34,633 nt of DNA from Candidatus Limivicinus faecipullorum (GTDB taxonomy: Bacteria > Bacillota > Clostridia > Oscillospirales > Oscillospiraceae). Below the pieces are notes generated by a model, which ran no database searches, had not been told where the DNA came from, and saw nothing but the letters and a program-made list of their open reading frames with translations. A program made the position numbers and the translations under genes. The stretch spans positions 1 to 34,633 of the forward strand of contig DVHY01000137.1 of assembly GCA_018711755.1 (NCBI GenBank), given 5' to 3'. Below, piece by piece: positions 6,952 through 14,508 of the stretch. Positions within the stretch are counted from its first letter, which is position 1. Every line of letters begins with the position of its first letter.

Positions 6952-7608
6952 ATGTTCCAGACCGTTGTAATGAGCCTGAACGAGGGCTTTGTCAAATCCC
7001 TGGAGATCTTCATACTCACCCTGCTGGGGGCCATACCCCTGGGGCTTATAATGTCCTTCGGCTCCATGAGCAGCTTCAAACCCCTCAACGGTTTTGTGCG
7101 CACGGTGGTGTGGATATTCCGGGGCTCCCCTTTGATGATACAGCTGCTGCTTATCTACTACGCCCCCGGCATGATGGGCTACAACATCTGGGGCACAGGC
7201 TCCTCCGGCCGCTTTGCCGCCGCCATGGCCGCCTTTATCCTCAACTATGCCTGCTACTTCTCGGAGATATTCCGGGGCGGCATAGAGAGCATACCCCGGG
7301 GCCAGAAGGAGGCGGGCCAGGTGCTGGGCATGACCGGCACCCAGATATTCTTCAAGGTCACCCTGCTCCAGGTCATAAAGCGCATAGTGCCCCCCATGGG
7401 CAACGAGATAATCACCCTGGTGAAGGACACCTCCCTGGTACGTGTCATCTCCGTGTACGAGGTGATGTGGAACGGCCAGGCTTTCATCAAGTCCTCCGGG
7501 CTCATCTGGCCGCTGTTTTTCACCGCCGTCTACTACCTGGCCTTCAACGGCCTGCTGACCATACTCTTCGGCTGGCTGGAAAAGAAGCTGGACTATTTCA
7601 AGGTTTAA
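6952..7608 (+). CDS. Amino acid ABC transporter permease, HisM/GlnP family
   Basis: 218 residues, hydrophobic, with about five membrane segments. The EAA loop that docks on the ATPase is clear (EIFRGGIESIPRGQKEAGQVLGM). Near the N-terminus the family motif WIFRGSPLMIQLL is present. It forms the membrane channel, as a homodimer since only one permease gene is present. ATG 6952 is chosen over an in-frame GTG at 6940 because GAGG lies 6 nt upstream. The gene uses ATA for 13 of 21 isoleucines. Confidence 0.92.
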   Translation: MFQTVVMSLNEGFVKSLEIFILTLLGAIPLGLIMSFGSMSSFKPLNGFVRTVVWIFRGSPLMIQLLLIYYAPGMMGYNIWGTGSSGRFAAAMAAFILNYACYFSEIFRGGIESIPRGQKEAGQVLGMTGTQIFFKVTLLQVIKRIVPPMGNEIITLVKDTSLVRVISVYEVMWNGQAFIKSSGLIWPLFFTAVYYLAFNGLLTILFGWLEKKLDYFKV

Positions 7609-7620
7609 GGGGGCTGCGCC

Positions 7621-8406
7621 ATGGCACTGCTTGAAGTTACCGATCTCCATAAGAATTTTGACCAGCTCCAGGTCCTGAAAGGCATCAGCTTCTCCCTGGA
7701 AAAGGGGCAGACTCTGTCCGTTATCGGCCCCTCCGGCGGCGGCAAGACCACCCTTCTCCGCTGCCTCAACTTCCTGGAAATGCCCAGCGCCGGGAAAATA
7801 GCCATAAACGACGATAAGGGCAGCCATGTGCTCTTTGACGGCAGCGCCGGGAAAGAGCTGAAGGCCGCCCAGATACGGGAGAACCGCCTCCACTTCGGCC
7901 TGGTGTTCCAGAGCTTCAACCTCTTCCCCCAGTACACCGCCCTGCAGAACGTGTCCCTGGCCCCCCAGCTGCGGGCCAAGGGCAAGGAGGACAGGAAAGC
8001 CCAGCTCCAGGCCATAGAGGAAAAGAGCGTGGACCTGCTGCGCCGTGTGGGTCTGGGGGACAAGCTGAACTACTACCCCCACCAGCTCTCCGGCGGCCAG
8101 CAGCAGCGGGTGGCCATAGCCCGGGCTCTGGCCCTCACCCCCGACGTGCTCTTCTTCGACGAGCCCACCTCGGCCCTGGACCCGGAGCTCACCGGGGAGG
8201 TGCTGAGCGTCATCCGCCAGCTGGCCCAGGAGAACATGACCATGGTGGTGGTCACCCACGAGATGGGCTTTGCCCAGGCGGTGTCCGACCAGGTGCTGTT
8301 CATTGACGGCGGCGTCATCGTGGAGCAGGGCCCGCCGGAGCAGGTGCTGGGCGCCCCCGCCGAGGAGCGCACCCGGCAGTTCCTCCGAGGCTTTGCAAAA
8401 GACTGA
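7621..8406 (+). CDS. Amino acid ABC transporter ATP-binding protein, GlnQ-like
   Basis: 261 residues. Walker A GPSGGGKT is at 36-43, the Q-loop in VFQSFNLFPQ, the signature LSGGQQQR from 156, Walker B VLFFDEP around 176-182 followed by TSALDPE, and the H-loop in VVTHEM. Compared with enterobacterial GlnQ there is a short extra loop after Walker A (about 60-85), as often seen in Clostridia. It powers the importer with the preceding permease and lipoprotein. The start lies 12 bp after the permease stop, and a strong hairpin follows the gene. Confidence 0.93.
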   Translation: MALLEVTDLHKNFDQLQVLKGISFSLEKGQTLSVIGPSGGGKTTLLRCLNFLEMPSAGKIAINDDKGSHVLFDGSAGKELKAAQIRENRLHFGLVFQSFNLFPQYTALQNVSLAPQLRAKGKEDRKAQLQAIEEKSVDLLRRVGLGDKLNYYPHQLSGGQQQRVAIARALALTPDVLFFDEPTSALDPELTGEVLSVIRQLAQENMTMVVVTHEMGFAQAVSDQVLFIDGGVIVEQGPPEQVLGAPAEERTRQFLRGFAKD

Positions 8407-8416
8407 TATACATGAA

Positions 8417-8464
8417 AGGCCCCCGGGTCGGTACGGACCGTTCCGTGCTGACCCGGGGGCTTTT
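8417..8464 (+). terminator. Long intrinsic terminator of the importer operon
   Basis: An extended stem of 22 bp (11 GC-rich bp, 8419-8429 with 8450-8460, continued by 11 more pairs including two G-U) closes a CCGT loop and is followed by TTTT. On the opposite strand only three T's follow, so it is mainly a plus-strand terminator. Confidence 0.9.
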
Positions 8465-8470
8465 ATCGTT

Positions 8471-8956
8471 TTATTCCGCGCTCTCCAGGCGGCGGGATAT
8501 GTAGTCCTCCACTTCTCCTACTTCCAGGCCCAGGGCGGTGGCCAGCTCCCCGTGGAGCATGTCCCTAGCCCGCTTCATTATGGCCTCGGCCCGGCTGCTC
8601 TTGGTCTTGCGCTGGGACATCCTGCTGCTCAGGCCCTTGACTATGCTCACCAGAGCCTCGCAGCTGTGCTGCTTGAAAAGCTCCTTATAAAAGGCGTCCA
8701 CATGGTTGAAGCGGTTGTCGCTGCATATAGCCGGCTGGATATCGGGTATGCTGTCGATAAAAGCCTCCGCCGCCGCCCGGCTCATCACCGGGCGCATAAA
8801 AGCCTTGGTATCTACCGGGGCAAAGTAGGTGCCGCTGCCTATCAGGGGCCTGAGATAGTAATACAGTTTCCCGTCCCCCGACTCCAGGGGCGCTATCTTC
8901 TCTACGGTGCAGACGCCGTTTTCCCCGTATATTATTTTTTCTCCTATCTCATACAT
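8471..8956 (-). CDS. CarD/TRCF-RID family transcription factor
   Basis: 161 residues. The first 60 residues match the CarD N-terminal Tudor-like domain that binds RNA polymerase beta (MYEIGEKIIYGENGVCTVEKI, then KLYYYLRPL and the FAPVDT turn). The remainder is the helical CarD C-terminal region. In characterised members it contacts promoter DNA at the transcription bubble. The gene stands alone, divergent from hemZ and convergent with the importer operon. The ribosome site (GGGG) is modest. Target promoters cannot be deduced. Confidence 0.85.
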   Translation of the reverse strand: MYEIGEKIIYGENGVCTVEKIAPLESGDGKLYYYLRPLIGSGTYFAPVDTKAFMRPVMSRAAAEAFIDSIPDIQPAICSDNRFNHVDAFYKELFKQHSCEALVSIVKGLSSRMSQRKTKSSRAEAIMKRARDMLHGELATALGLEVGEVEDYISRRLESAE

Positions 8957-8970
8957 TATAAAATACCCCT

Positions 8971-8999
8971 ATGTTAATTCTCATGTCTATATATTACAA
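8971..8999 (-). promoter_or_regulatory. Possible promoter of the CarD-like gene
   Basis: On the minus strand TTGTAA (8994-8999), 17 nt, TAACAT (8971-8976). Each element matches 4 of 6 consensus bases; position relative to the ATG at 8956 is sensible. Confidence 0.4.
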
Positions 9000-9002
9000 C
9001 AA

Positions 9003-9054
9003 ACCGGGAGAAATTTCCAACATTATTTTCAATTTATTAAAGATTTTTCCCGGT
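9003..9054. repeat. Inverted repeat in the AT-rich divergent intergenic region
   Basis: ACCGGGAGAAAT (9003-9014) and ATTTTTCCCGGT (9043-9054) are inverted repeats, 11 of 12 matching, around 28 AT-rich bases. It lies between the CarD-like gene and hemZ. Role unknown; it could be an operator or a transcript 5'-end structure. Confidence 0.4.
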
Positions 9055-9093
9055 ATTCTGATAACATTAACTTTTAAAAAATGCTTTGCCTTG

Positions 9094-9122
9094 TTGTGCC
9101 CGGGGATTTTTGATGCTATAAT
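9094..9122 (+). promoter_or_regulatory. Extended -10 promoter of the hemZ operon
   Basis: TGCTATAAT (9114-9122) is a perfect extended -10. A weak -35 (TTGTGC, 9094-9099) lies 17 nt upstream. Transcription would start about 27 nt before the hemZ ATG at 9156. Confidence 0.7.
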
Positions 9123-9155
9123 TATGTCTACCCAATTTTTCTTGCAGAGGCCGAT

Positions 9156-10643
9156 ATGAAACTGTATTTCAGAGGACACGACTACAAATACGCCGCCGAG
9201 CAGATGCTGCTGACCATGTTCCCCCAGGAGCGGCCGGAGTATCCCCGGGGCGCGCCGGAGGGGGACCGGATGGAGCTGAGCCTCAGCTCCGGCGGGCGTT
9301 ACACCACCGCCCTCTGCTCCCTGTACCGGGGCGGGCAGCTGTACCGCAGCCGGGCGGCGGCGGAGATCCCGGCGGAGCTGGGAGACCTGGAGGCGGACAG
9401 GATACGCCAGAGGCTCATTAAAAACGCCATGTACCGCTCCGCATTGAAAAGCGGGGTGAAGAAGCCCGCCTGGGGCGCCCTCACCGGGGTGCGGCCGGGA
9501 AAGCTCCTGGAGGCCAAGCTCTCCTCCGGCATGGGAGAGGAACAGGCTCTGAGGCAGTTTGTCCGGGAATACGACGTGAGCCCGGAGCGCGCCGCCCTGT
9601 GTCTGGACACCAGCCGGGAGACCATGAAGGCCGCCGCCTCCCTGGGGCCCCGGGACGTCTGTCTCTATGTGGGCATACCCTTCTGCCCCACCCGCTGCGC
9701 CTATTGCAGCTTCGTGAGCCAGTCGGTGGAGAAGAGCATGAAGCTGATAGCTCCCTTCCACGCCGCTTTGCACAAGGAGCTGAAGGCCACGGCGGAGCAG
9801 CTGAGAGAGCTGGGGCTCACTCCCGTGTCCATATACATGGGGGGCGGCACCCCCACCACCCTCAGCGCCGGGCAGCTGGATGAGCTCTGCTCCTGGATAG
9901 AGGAGGAATTTGACCTGTCCTCCCTGCGGGAGTACACCGTGGAGGCCGGCAGGCCCGACACCATAACCCAGGAGAAGCTCCTGGTCCTGGGCCGCCACGG
10001 GGTGGACCGGCTCAGCGTCAATCCCCAGACTATGGAGGACTCCGTGCTGGAGCTCATAGGCCGCAGGCACACGGCGGCGGACATAATCAAAGCCCTGGAG
10101 CTGGTGCGCTCCTCAGGCGGCTTTGCCGTGAACATGGACCTTATAGCCGGCCTGCCCGGGGACAGCGTCCCCGGCTTTCAAAGCAGCCTGGAAAAGCTGC
10201 TCTCCCTGGAGCCGGAGAATATCACGGTGCATACCCTGTCTCTCAAAAAAGGCTCCCGCATCACCCTGGAGGGCAGCCCCCTGCCCTCGGCGGAGGAGGT
10301 CTCCGCCATGCTGGACTATGCCGGAGAGCGGCTGAGAGCCCGGGCTTACAGCCCCTATTACCTGTACCGGCAGAAGTTCATGTCCGGGGGCTTCGAGAAC
10401 CTGGGCTGGGCCAAGCCCGGATATGTGAATCTGTACAACATCTGTATAATGGAGGAGCTGTGCAGCATCATCGCCCTGGGAGGCGGCGGCTCCACCAAGC
10501 TGATACGCCCGGACCAGGGGCGGAACATACGCCTCATGGCCCCGAAATATCCGCTGGAATATATAGAGAATATAGACAAGACCTGCGGAGATAAAATTAA
10601 AATAGCCGAATTTTACAGGGAATTTCTACTTCGGGAGGACTGA
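9156..10643 (+). CDS. hemZ: Radical SAM coproporphyrinogen III dehydrogenase, HemZ type
   Basis: 495 residues. A HemZ-specific N-terminal domain of about 165 residues precedes the radical SAM core. The [4Fe-4S] cluster motif is C177-x3-C181-x2-C184 (FCPTRCAYCSF), followed by the SAM-binding GGGTPTTLS. The C-terminal YRQKFMSGGFENLGWAKPG and EELCSIIALGGGGSTKL stretches are diagnostic of HemZ rather than HemN/HemW. The family is annotated as oxygen-independent oxidation of coproporphyrinogen III to protoporphyrinogen, though many HemZ proteins lack direct proof and no other haem genes are in the window. The TGA lies 2 nt before the next ATG. Confidence 0.9.
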   Translation: MKLYFRGHDYKYAAEQMLLTMFPQERPEYPRGAPEGDRMELSLSSGGRYTTALCSLYRGGQLYRSRAAAEIPAELGDLEADRIRQRLIKNAMYRSALKSGVKKPAWGALTGVRPGKLLEAKLSSGMGEEQALRQFVREYDVSPERAALCLDTSRETMKAAASLGPRDVCLYVGIPFCPTRCAYCSFVSQSVEKSMKLIAPFHAALHKELKATAEQLRELGLTPVSIYMGGGTPTTLSAGQLDELCSWIEEEFDLSSLREYTVEAGRPDTITQEKLLVLGRHGVDRLSVNPQTMEDSVLELIGRRHTAADIIKALELVRSSGGFAVNMDLIAGLPGDSVPGFQSSLEKLLSLEPENITVHTLSLKKGSRITLEGSPLPSAEEVSAMLDYAGERLRARAYSPYYLYRQKFMSGGFENLGWAKPGYVNLYNICIMEELCSIIALGGGGSTKLIRPDQGRNIRLMAPKYPLEYIENIDKTCGDKIKIAEFYREFLLRED

Positions 10644-10645
10644 TT

Positions 10646-11578
10646 ATGAAGTACCAGTTGGAAGACATCAACTTCAGGACCGTATCTGACCCTGCGGCCT
10701 TTATGGCCGAGAGCGACGAGGCCTACCGGCACAAGGTGAAGCAGGCGGCAGACCTTATAGCGGCCAACAGGAAGCGCAGCCCCATCGTGCTGCTCTCCGG
10801 CCCCTCCGGCTCCGGCAAGACCACCACCTCCATGAAGATCGCCGAGGAGCTGAACCGCCGGGGAATAAACACCCACTATGTGGCTCTGGACGACTACTTC
10901 AAGACCATTGACGAGAACAGCCCCCGCACCGCCGACGGACAGCTGGACCTGGAGTCGCCTCTGTGTGTGGATATGGAGCTGCTCAACCGGCACTTCGAGA
11001 TGCTCAGCCGGGGAGAACGGGTGTTCATCCCCAAGTACGAGTTCTCCCGGCGCATGCGTGTCCAGGAGCCCTCCAAGTCCATAAAGCTGAAAGGGGACGA
11101 GGTGGTCATCTTCGAGGGCATCCACGCCCTCAACAGCAGCATCACCGATGTACACCCGGAGGCCTTCAAGCTGTATATCTCCGCCCGCAGCGACGTGGAG
11201 TTCCAGGGGCAGATAGTCTTCAAGCGCACCTGGTTCCGCCTGGTGCGCCGCCTGGTGCGGGATTACAATTTCCGGGGCTCCGATGCGGCGGAGACCATGA
11301 GCATGTGGGCCAATGTCCGCCACGGTGAAAAGCTGTATATCTCCCCCTTCAAGGACAAGGCGGACTTCCAGTTCGACACCGCCGCCCCCTATGAGCCCGC
11401 AGTATTCAACCGCACCGCCACGGAGCTTTTCAAGTCCGTGCCTGAGGGCATAGAACGCTTCGAGGAGCTGAGGGCCGTGCTTCCCGCCTTGCAGCTCTTC
11501 GGGGAGATAGACGAAAGCCTGGTGGCCCCCGACGCCCTCATCCGGGAGTTCATCGGCGGCGGCATATACGAGTACTGA
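10646..11578 (+). CDS. Uridine kinase-like P-loop nucleoside kinase
   Basis: 310 residues. The Walker A GPSGSGKT is at 52-59, followed by the uridine kinase/phosphoribulokinase motifs HYVALDDYFK and VVIFEGIHALN, with an Arg-rich lid (FKRTWFRLVRRLVRDYNFRG). At 310 residues it is longer than plain uridine kinase (about 210) because of an N-terminal 45-residue extension and a longer C-terminus; this long form is widespread in Clostridia and its substrate is not settled. It phosphorylates a nucleoside or similar compound in the cytoplasm (inferred). It starts 2 nt after hemZ with GGGAGGA inside the hemZ end, so the two are co-translated. Confidence 0.85.
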   Translation: MKYQLEDINFRTVSDPAAFMAESDEAYRHKVKQAADLIAANRKRSPIVLLSGPSGSGKTTTSMKIAEELNRRGINTHYVALDDYFKTIDENSPRTADGQLDLESPLCVDMELLNRHFEMLSRGERVFIPKYEFSRRMRVQEPSKSIKLKGDEVVIFEGIHALNSSITDVHPEAFKLYISARSDVEFQGQIVFKRTWFRLVRRLVRDYNFRGSDAAETMSMWANVRHGEKLYISPFKDKADFQFDTAAPYEPAVFNRTATELFKSVPEGIERFEELRAVLPALQLFGEIDESLVAPDALIREFIGGGIYEY

Positions 11579-11605
11579 GAGCTTTTATTCGGAGGAGGGT
11601 TTACG

Positions 11606-11896
11606 GTGAAGGATTTTCTCACGACCCTGGCAATATGGATAGTCATAATGTTCGTCGGGCTGTTCTTCTTCGGGAATTTTTTCCTCTCCGGGCGGCACAT
11701 CTACGGCGCCACCCTGGTATTCTCTTTTGTCCCGGCTATCATCACCTACATCTTCTGCCGCCAGTCCGAGGAGCTGGATGCTCTCCGGGAACGGGTGAAA
11801 AAGCTGGAAGAAGCATTCTCCCAGGAAAAGGAGGCCGGTGCTGAGCCCGGCGGCCAGGAGGCGAAGCAGCCGGAGGCCGGGGCAGAAAAGCCCTGA
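11606..11896 (+). CDS. Small membrane protein with C-terminal coiled coil
   Basis: 96 residues from a GTG start with GGAGGAGG upstream. Two membrane segments (about 5-28 and 34-52) are followed by a heptad-like helix (EELDALRERVKKLEEAF) and an acidic, Ala/Gly/Pro-rich tail. No family recognised. It is the third gene of the hemZ operon, 27 bp after the kinase gene. The tail is probably cytoplasmic, since the basic and charged residues lie there. Function unknown. Confidence 0.7.
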   Translation: MKDFLTTLAIWIVIMFVGLFFFGNFFLSGRHIYGATLVFSFVPAIITYIFCRQSEELDALRERVKKLEEAFSQEKEAGAEPGGQEAKQPEAGAEKP

Positions 11897-11915
11897 GCTT
11901 GTGGTAATATCTGGT

Positions 11916-11951
11916 TTGACAGGCAGCCATACTCTGTGGTATCTTTATAAT
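11916..11951 (+). promoter_or_regulatory. Possible promoter of the surface protein gene
   Basis: TTGACA (11916-11921) is perfect. With 18 nt spacing it pairs with TATCTT (11940-11945); a perfect TATAAT (11946-11951) is also present but 24 nt away. The leader to the ATG at 12051 is about 95 nt. Confidence 0.4.
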
Positions 11952-12050
11952 GTATAAATATATGTTTTCGACTGGATGCCGGGTTCTTTCCGCAGCCGTC
12001 AAAGATCCGGAAACAATCTGGAAAAGGAACCTCGGTAAAGGAGAAGAGGC

Positions 12051-14357
12051 ATGAAAAAGAAAATTATAGCCATGACCCTGTACATAGCCCTGCTGCTGAC
12101 TTCCCTCATCCCCGTCACTGCTCTGGCAGTGGGAGATGAGGGGGATGGCACGGGCCCCTCAGTCCGCTCCGCCACAGAATTGAGCATTAGCGGCGTATCC
12201 CTGGCCCCCAAGACCTATGACGGCAAGACCGACGGCACGGTGGAAAGCGTGAGCTTCTCCAGCACAGACGATTCTGTAACAGCTCCCACCCTCACGCCGG
12301 GCGTTGACTACACCGCCACGGTGGAATATGACAGCGCCAATGCGGGCGATAACAGGACTGCCACCGTCACCGTGATGCTGAAAAACCCCAACTATACCTT
12401 TAGTAATGGCAGTACGACTACATATATACAGAAAAATCAGACGATAAGCCACTTGCCTGTGGCACTGGATTGGGGAAGCACCAGCTTCTTCTATGACGGC
12501 ACGGAGAAGAGCGTCTTCGCCGCCATCACCAACTTGGTGGGTGACGACCAGGTCAGCCTGATTTACGGCGGCACCACCAGCGCCACCGAAGCAAGGGCGG
12601 ATAATTACACCGCCAGCGTCACCGATCTGGAGGGCGCCGACGCCGGCAATTACACTCTGACCGGCGTGACCAACCTAAGCCAGGAATGGAGCATCAAAAT
12701 TGATATCAGCTCTTTTACTGTCTCTTGCGATTTAACGTCATCCCCTCTTACTTATACCGGCCAAAGTTGCGAACCCGACTCCTACTTGATCACTGTTTAC
12801 GATTCTTCTTCAAATTCTCTGAATCCCGACACGGACTACACACTGAGTTACGCGAATAATGTCAATGCAGGTGATGATGCCAAAGTCATTGTCACCGGCA
12901 CAGGCAAGTACGCCGGCATAGCCGAGGGATTCTTTACAATTCTTCCCGCCAAGCTGAGCATCGGAGATGTGACCCTGGCCACCAAGACCTATGACGGCAA
13001 GACCGGCGGCACGGTCACCGACGTGAGCTTTACTGGAGTGCCACCAGAGCAGACCCTCAAGCTGGGCGTTGACTACACCGCCACGGTGGAGTATGACAGC
13101 GCCGATGCGGGAGATGGCAAAACCGCCACCGTCACCGTGACGCTGAAAAACTCCAACTACAGCCTGAAGGTAAACACCTTTACTCTCCCAAACCAGACCA
13201 TAGAGAAAGCCGACTATGAGGGCAATAAAACTGCCGACGGCTATATCGTGGCGGACAGCAGCCTTCATTCCGTCAAGCTGCCAGACATCCCCGAGGGGGC
13301 CAGCTACGGCAAGCCCGAATATTCCGGCGGCGACGATGCCGTGACCAGTTTGAGCATTACGGACGGCATACTGCACTACAGCGGCGGCAGCATTACGTCA
13401 GGCAGCAAATACACCGTCACTGTGCCGGTGGCTGGCGGCAACAATTATGAAGACTATGATATCACCGTCAGCCTCACCGGCAGCGACAATGTGGTGCTCA
13501 GCGGAGAGCCCACTCTGAGCAGCGACACCATCACCTACGGACAGAAGCTGAGCGACATCACCCTCTCCGGCTCCATGTATGCGGGAGCCACCCAGGTGAG
13601 CGGCGTCTTTACCTGGAACGCCCCCAATACCATGCCGGGAGCGGGAACTTATCCGGCCCAGTGGACATTCACTTCCAATGAAGGCACTGCCACGGACAGC
13701 ACCCAAATCACCGTTAAGCAGCGGCCCGTGGAGCTGGATTGGGGAACCACCGTCTTCACCTATGACGGCGAACCCCATTCCGTATCCGCCACTATCAGCA
13801 ATGTGGTGGGGAACGACGATGTGCAGCCGGTCTACGGCGGGACCACCAGCGCCACTGACATAGAGACCTATACCGCCACTGTCACCGGCCTCAATGGCAC
13901 CAACGCCGGCAATTACACTTTGGTGGGAGTGAGCAACGTCAGCCAGGAATGGAGTATCAAGTCCCCCGTTACCCTGGTCAGCAGCGTGACCATGAGCCGC
14001 AGCAGCCTGCGTATATACGAGGGCAAGAGCTACAGCCTCAGCGCTGCGGTCTCTCCGGCAGATGCCACGGACAAGAGCCTGTACTGGGGCAGCAGTAACC
14101 CGGATATAGCCACTGTGGACCAGAACGGTAAGGTCACCGGCAAGGCCCCCGGCGTCTGCACCATATTCGCCCAGGCTCAGGACGGCAGCAAGGTATTTGC
14201 CGCCTGCTCCGTGCGGGTGCTGCACTGGTACCCCGGCGCCACACCCATCACTGGGGACAGCTCCCACCTGGGGCTGTGGATAGGTGTGCTGGCGGTGAGC
14301 GCCTGCGCAATAGGTGCAGCAGCCTTTATCCTGATAAAGAAGCGGAAGAGCAAATAA
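12051..14357 (+). CDS. Secreted Ig-like repeat surface protein with PxTG sorting signal
   Basis: 768 residues. A signal peptide (residues 1-26, cleavage after ALA) is followed by Ig-like modules. Module A (YDG type, with KTYDGKT and DYTATVEYDSA) occurs at about 44-130 and 302-385. Module B (DWG..F.YDG, YGGTTSAT, NAGNYTL.GV, SQEWSIK) occurs at about 135-217 and 558-637. Between them are a TYTGQ-type module (221-300) and less regular beta-rich stretches. A Big_2-like domain spans about 640-725. The end is a cell-wall sorting signal: TPITG (731-735), hydrophobic span 740-762 and tail KKRKSK. The protein is therefore exported and probably covalently anchored by a sortase; adhesion is a guess. The ribosome site (GGAGAAGAGG) precedes ATG 12051. 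The gene is monocistronic. Confidence 0.88.
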   Translation: MKKKIIAMTLYIALLLTSLIPVTALAVGDEGDGTGPSVRSATELSISGVSLAPKTYDGKTDGTVESVSFSSTDDSVTAPTLTPGVDYTATVEYDSANAGDNRTATVTVMLKNPNYTFSNGSTTTYIQKNQTISHLPVALDWGSTSFFYDGTEKSVFAAITNLVGDDQVSLIYGGTTSATEARADNYTASVTDLEGADAGNYTLTGVTNLSQEWSIKIDISSFTVSCDLTSSPLTYTGQSCEPDSYLITVYDSSSNSLNPDTDYTLSYANNVNAGDDAKVIVTGTGKYAGIAEGFFTILPAKLSIGDVTLATKTYDGKTGGTVTDVSFTGVPPEQTLKLGVDYTATVEYDSADAGDGKTATVTVTLKNSNYSLKVNTFTLPNQTIEKADYEGNKTADGYIVADSSLHSVKLPDIPEGASYGKPEYSGGDDAVTSLSITDGILHYSGGSITSGSKYTVTVPVAGGNNYEDYDITVSLTGSDNVVLSGEPTLSSDTITYGQKLSDITLSGSMYAGATQVSGVFTWNAPNTMPGAGTYPAQWTFTSNEGTATDSTQITVKQRPVELDWGTTVFTYDGEPHSVSATISNVVGNDDVQPVYGGTTSATDIETYTATVTGLNGTNAGNYTLVGVSNVSQEWSIKSPVTLVSSVTMSRSSLRIYEGKSYSLSAAVSPADATDKSLYWGSSNPDIATVDQNGKVTGKAPGVCTIFAQAQDGSKVFAACSVRVLHWYPGATPITGDSSHLGLWIGVLAVSACAIGAAAFILIKKRKSK

Positions 14358-14381
14358 AGGATAAATAATTATTAAATCCTG

Positions 14382-14413
14382 AAGGCTGCCCGCAGGAAAC
14401 TGCTGGCAGCCTT
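14382..14413 (+). terminator. Hairpin after the surface protein gene
   Basis: AAGGCTGCC (14382-14390) pairs with GGCAGCCTT (14405-14413) across a 14-nt loop and ends in TTT. It is a weak terminator candidate 25 bp after the stop codon. Confidence 0.55.
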
Positions 14414-14430
14414 TACCATGTCTGTCCATT

Positions 14431-14451
14431 CTTCACTCCTCACTCTTCACT
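14431..14451. repeat. Three 7-bp tandem units
   Basis: CTTCACT, CCTCACT and CTTCACT follow one another without gaps, directly before a terminator hairpin. The arrangement looks like part of a small dispersed intergenic element; no transposase or terminal repeats are visible. Confidence 0.5.
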
Positions 14452-14456
14452 GGAAT

Positions 14457-14492
14457 AAAAATCCCTCAGGCCGACGGCCTGAGGGATTTTTA
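14457..14492. terminator. Bidirectional terminator between surface gene and V-ATPase operon
   Basis: A 16-bp perfect inverted repeat (arms 14457-14472 and 14476-14491, core ATCCCTCAGGCC) has a 3-nt loop with A's before and T's after. It separates the convergent surface protein gene and ntpD and should terminate both. Confidence 0.92.
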
Positions 14493-14508
14493 TTGCTTAT
14501 TTGGCGTT

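Noticed and set aside
12051..14357. Surface-gene repeats as a CRISPR array or mobile element
   Set aside because: The repeats are in frame, encode Ig-like modules and have no regular short spacer pattern.
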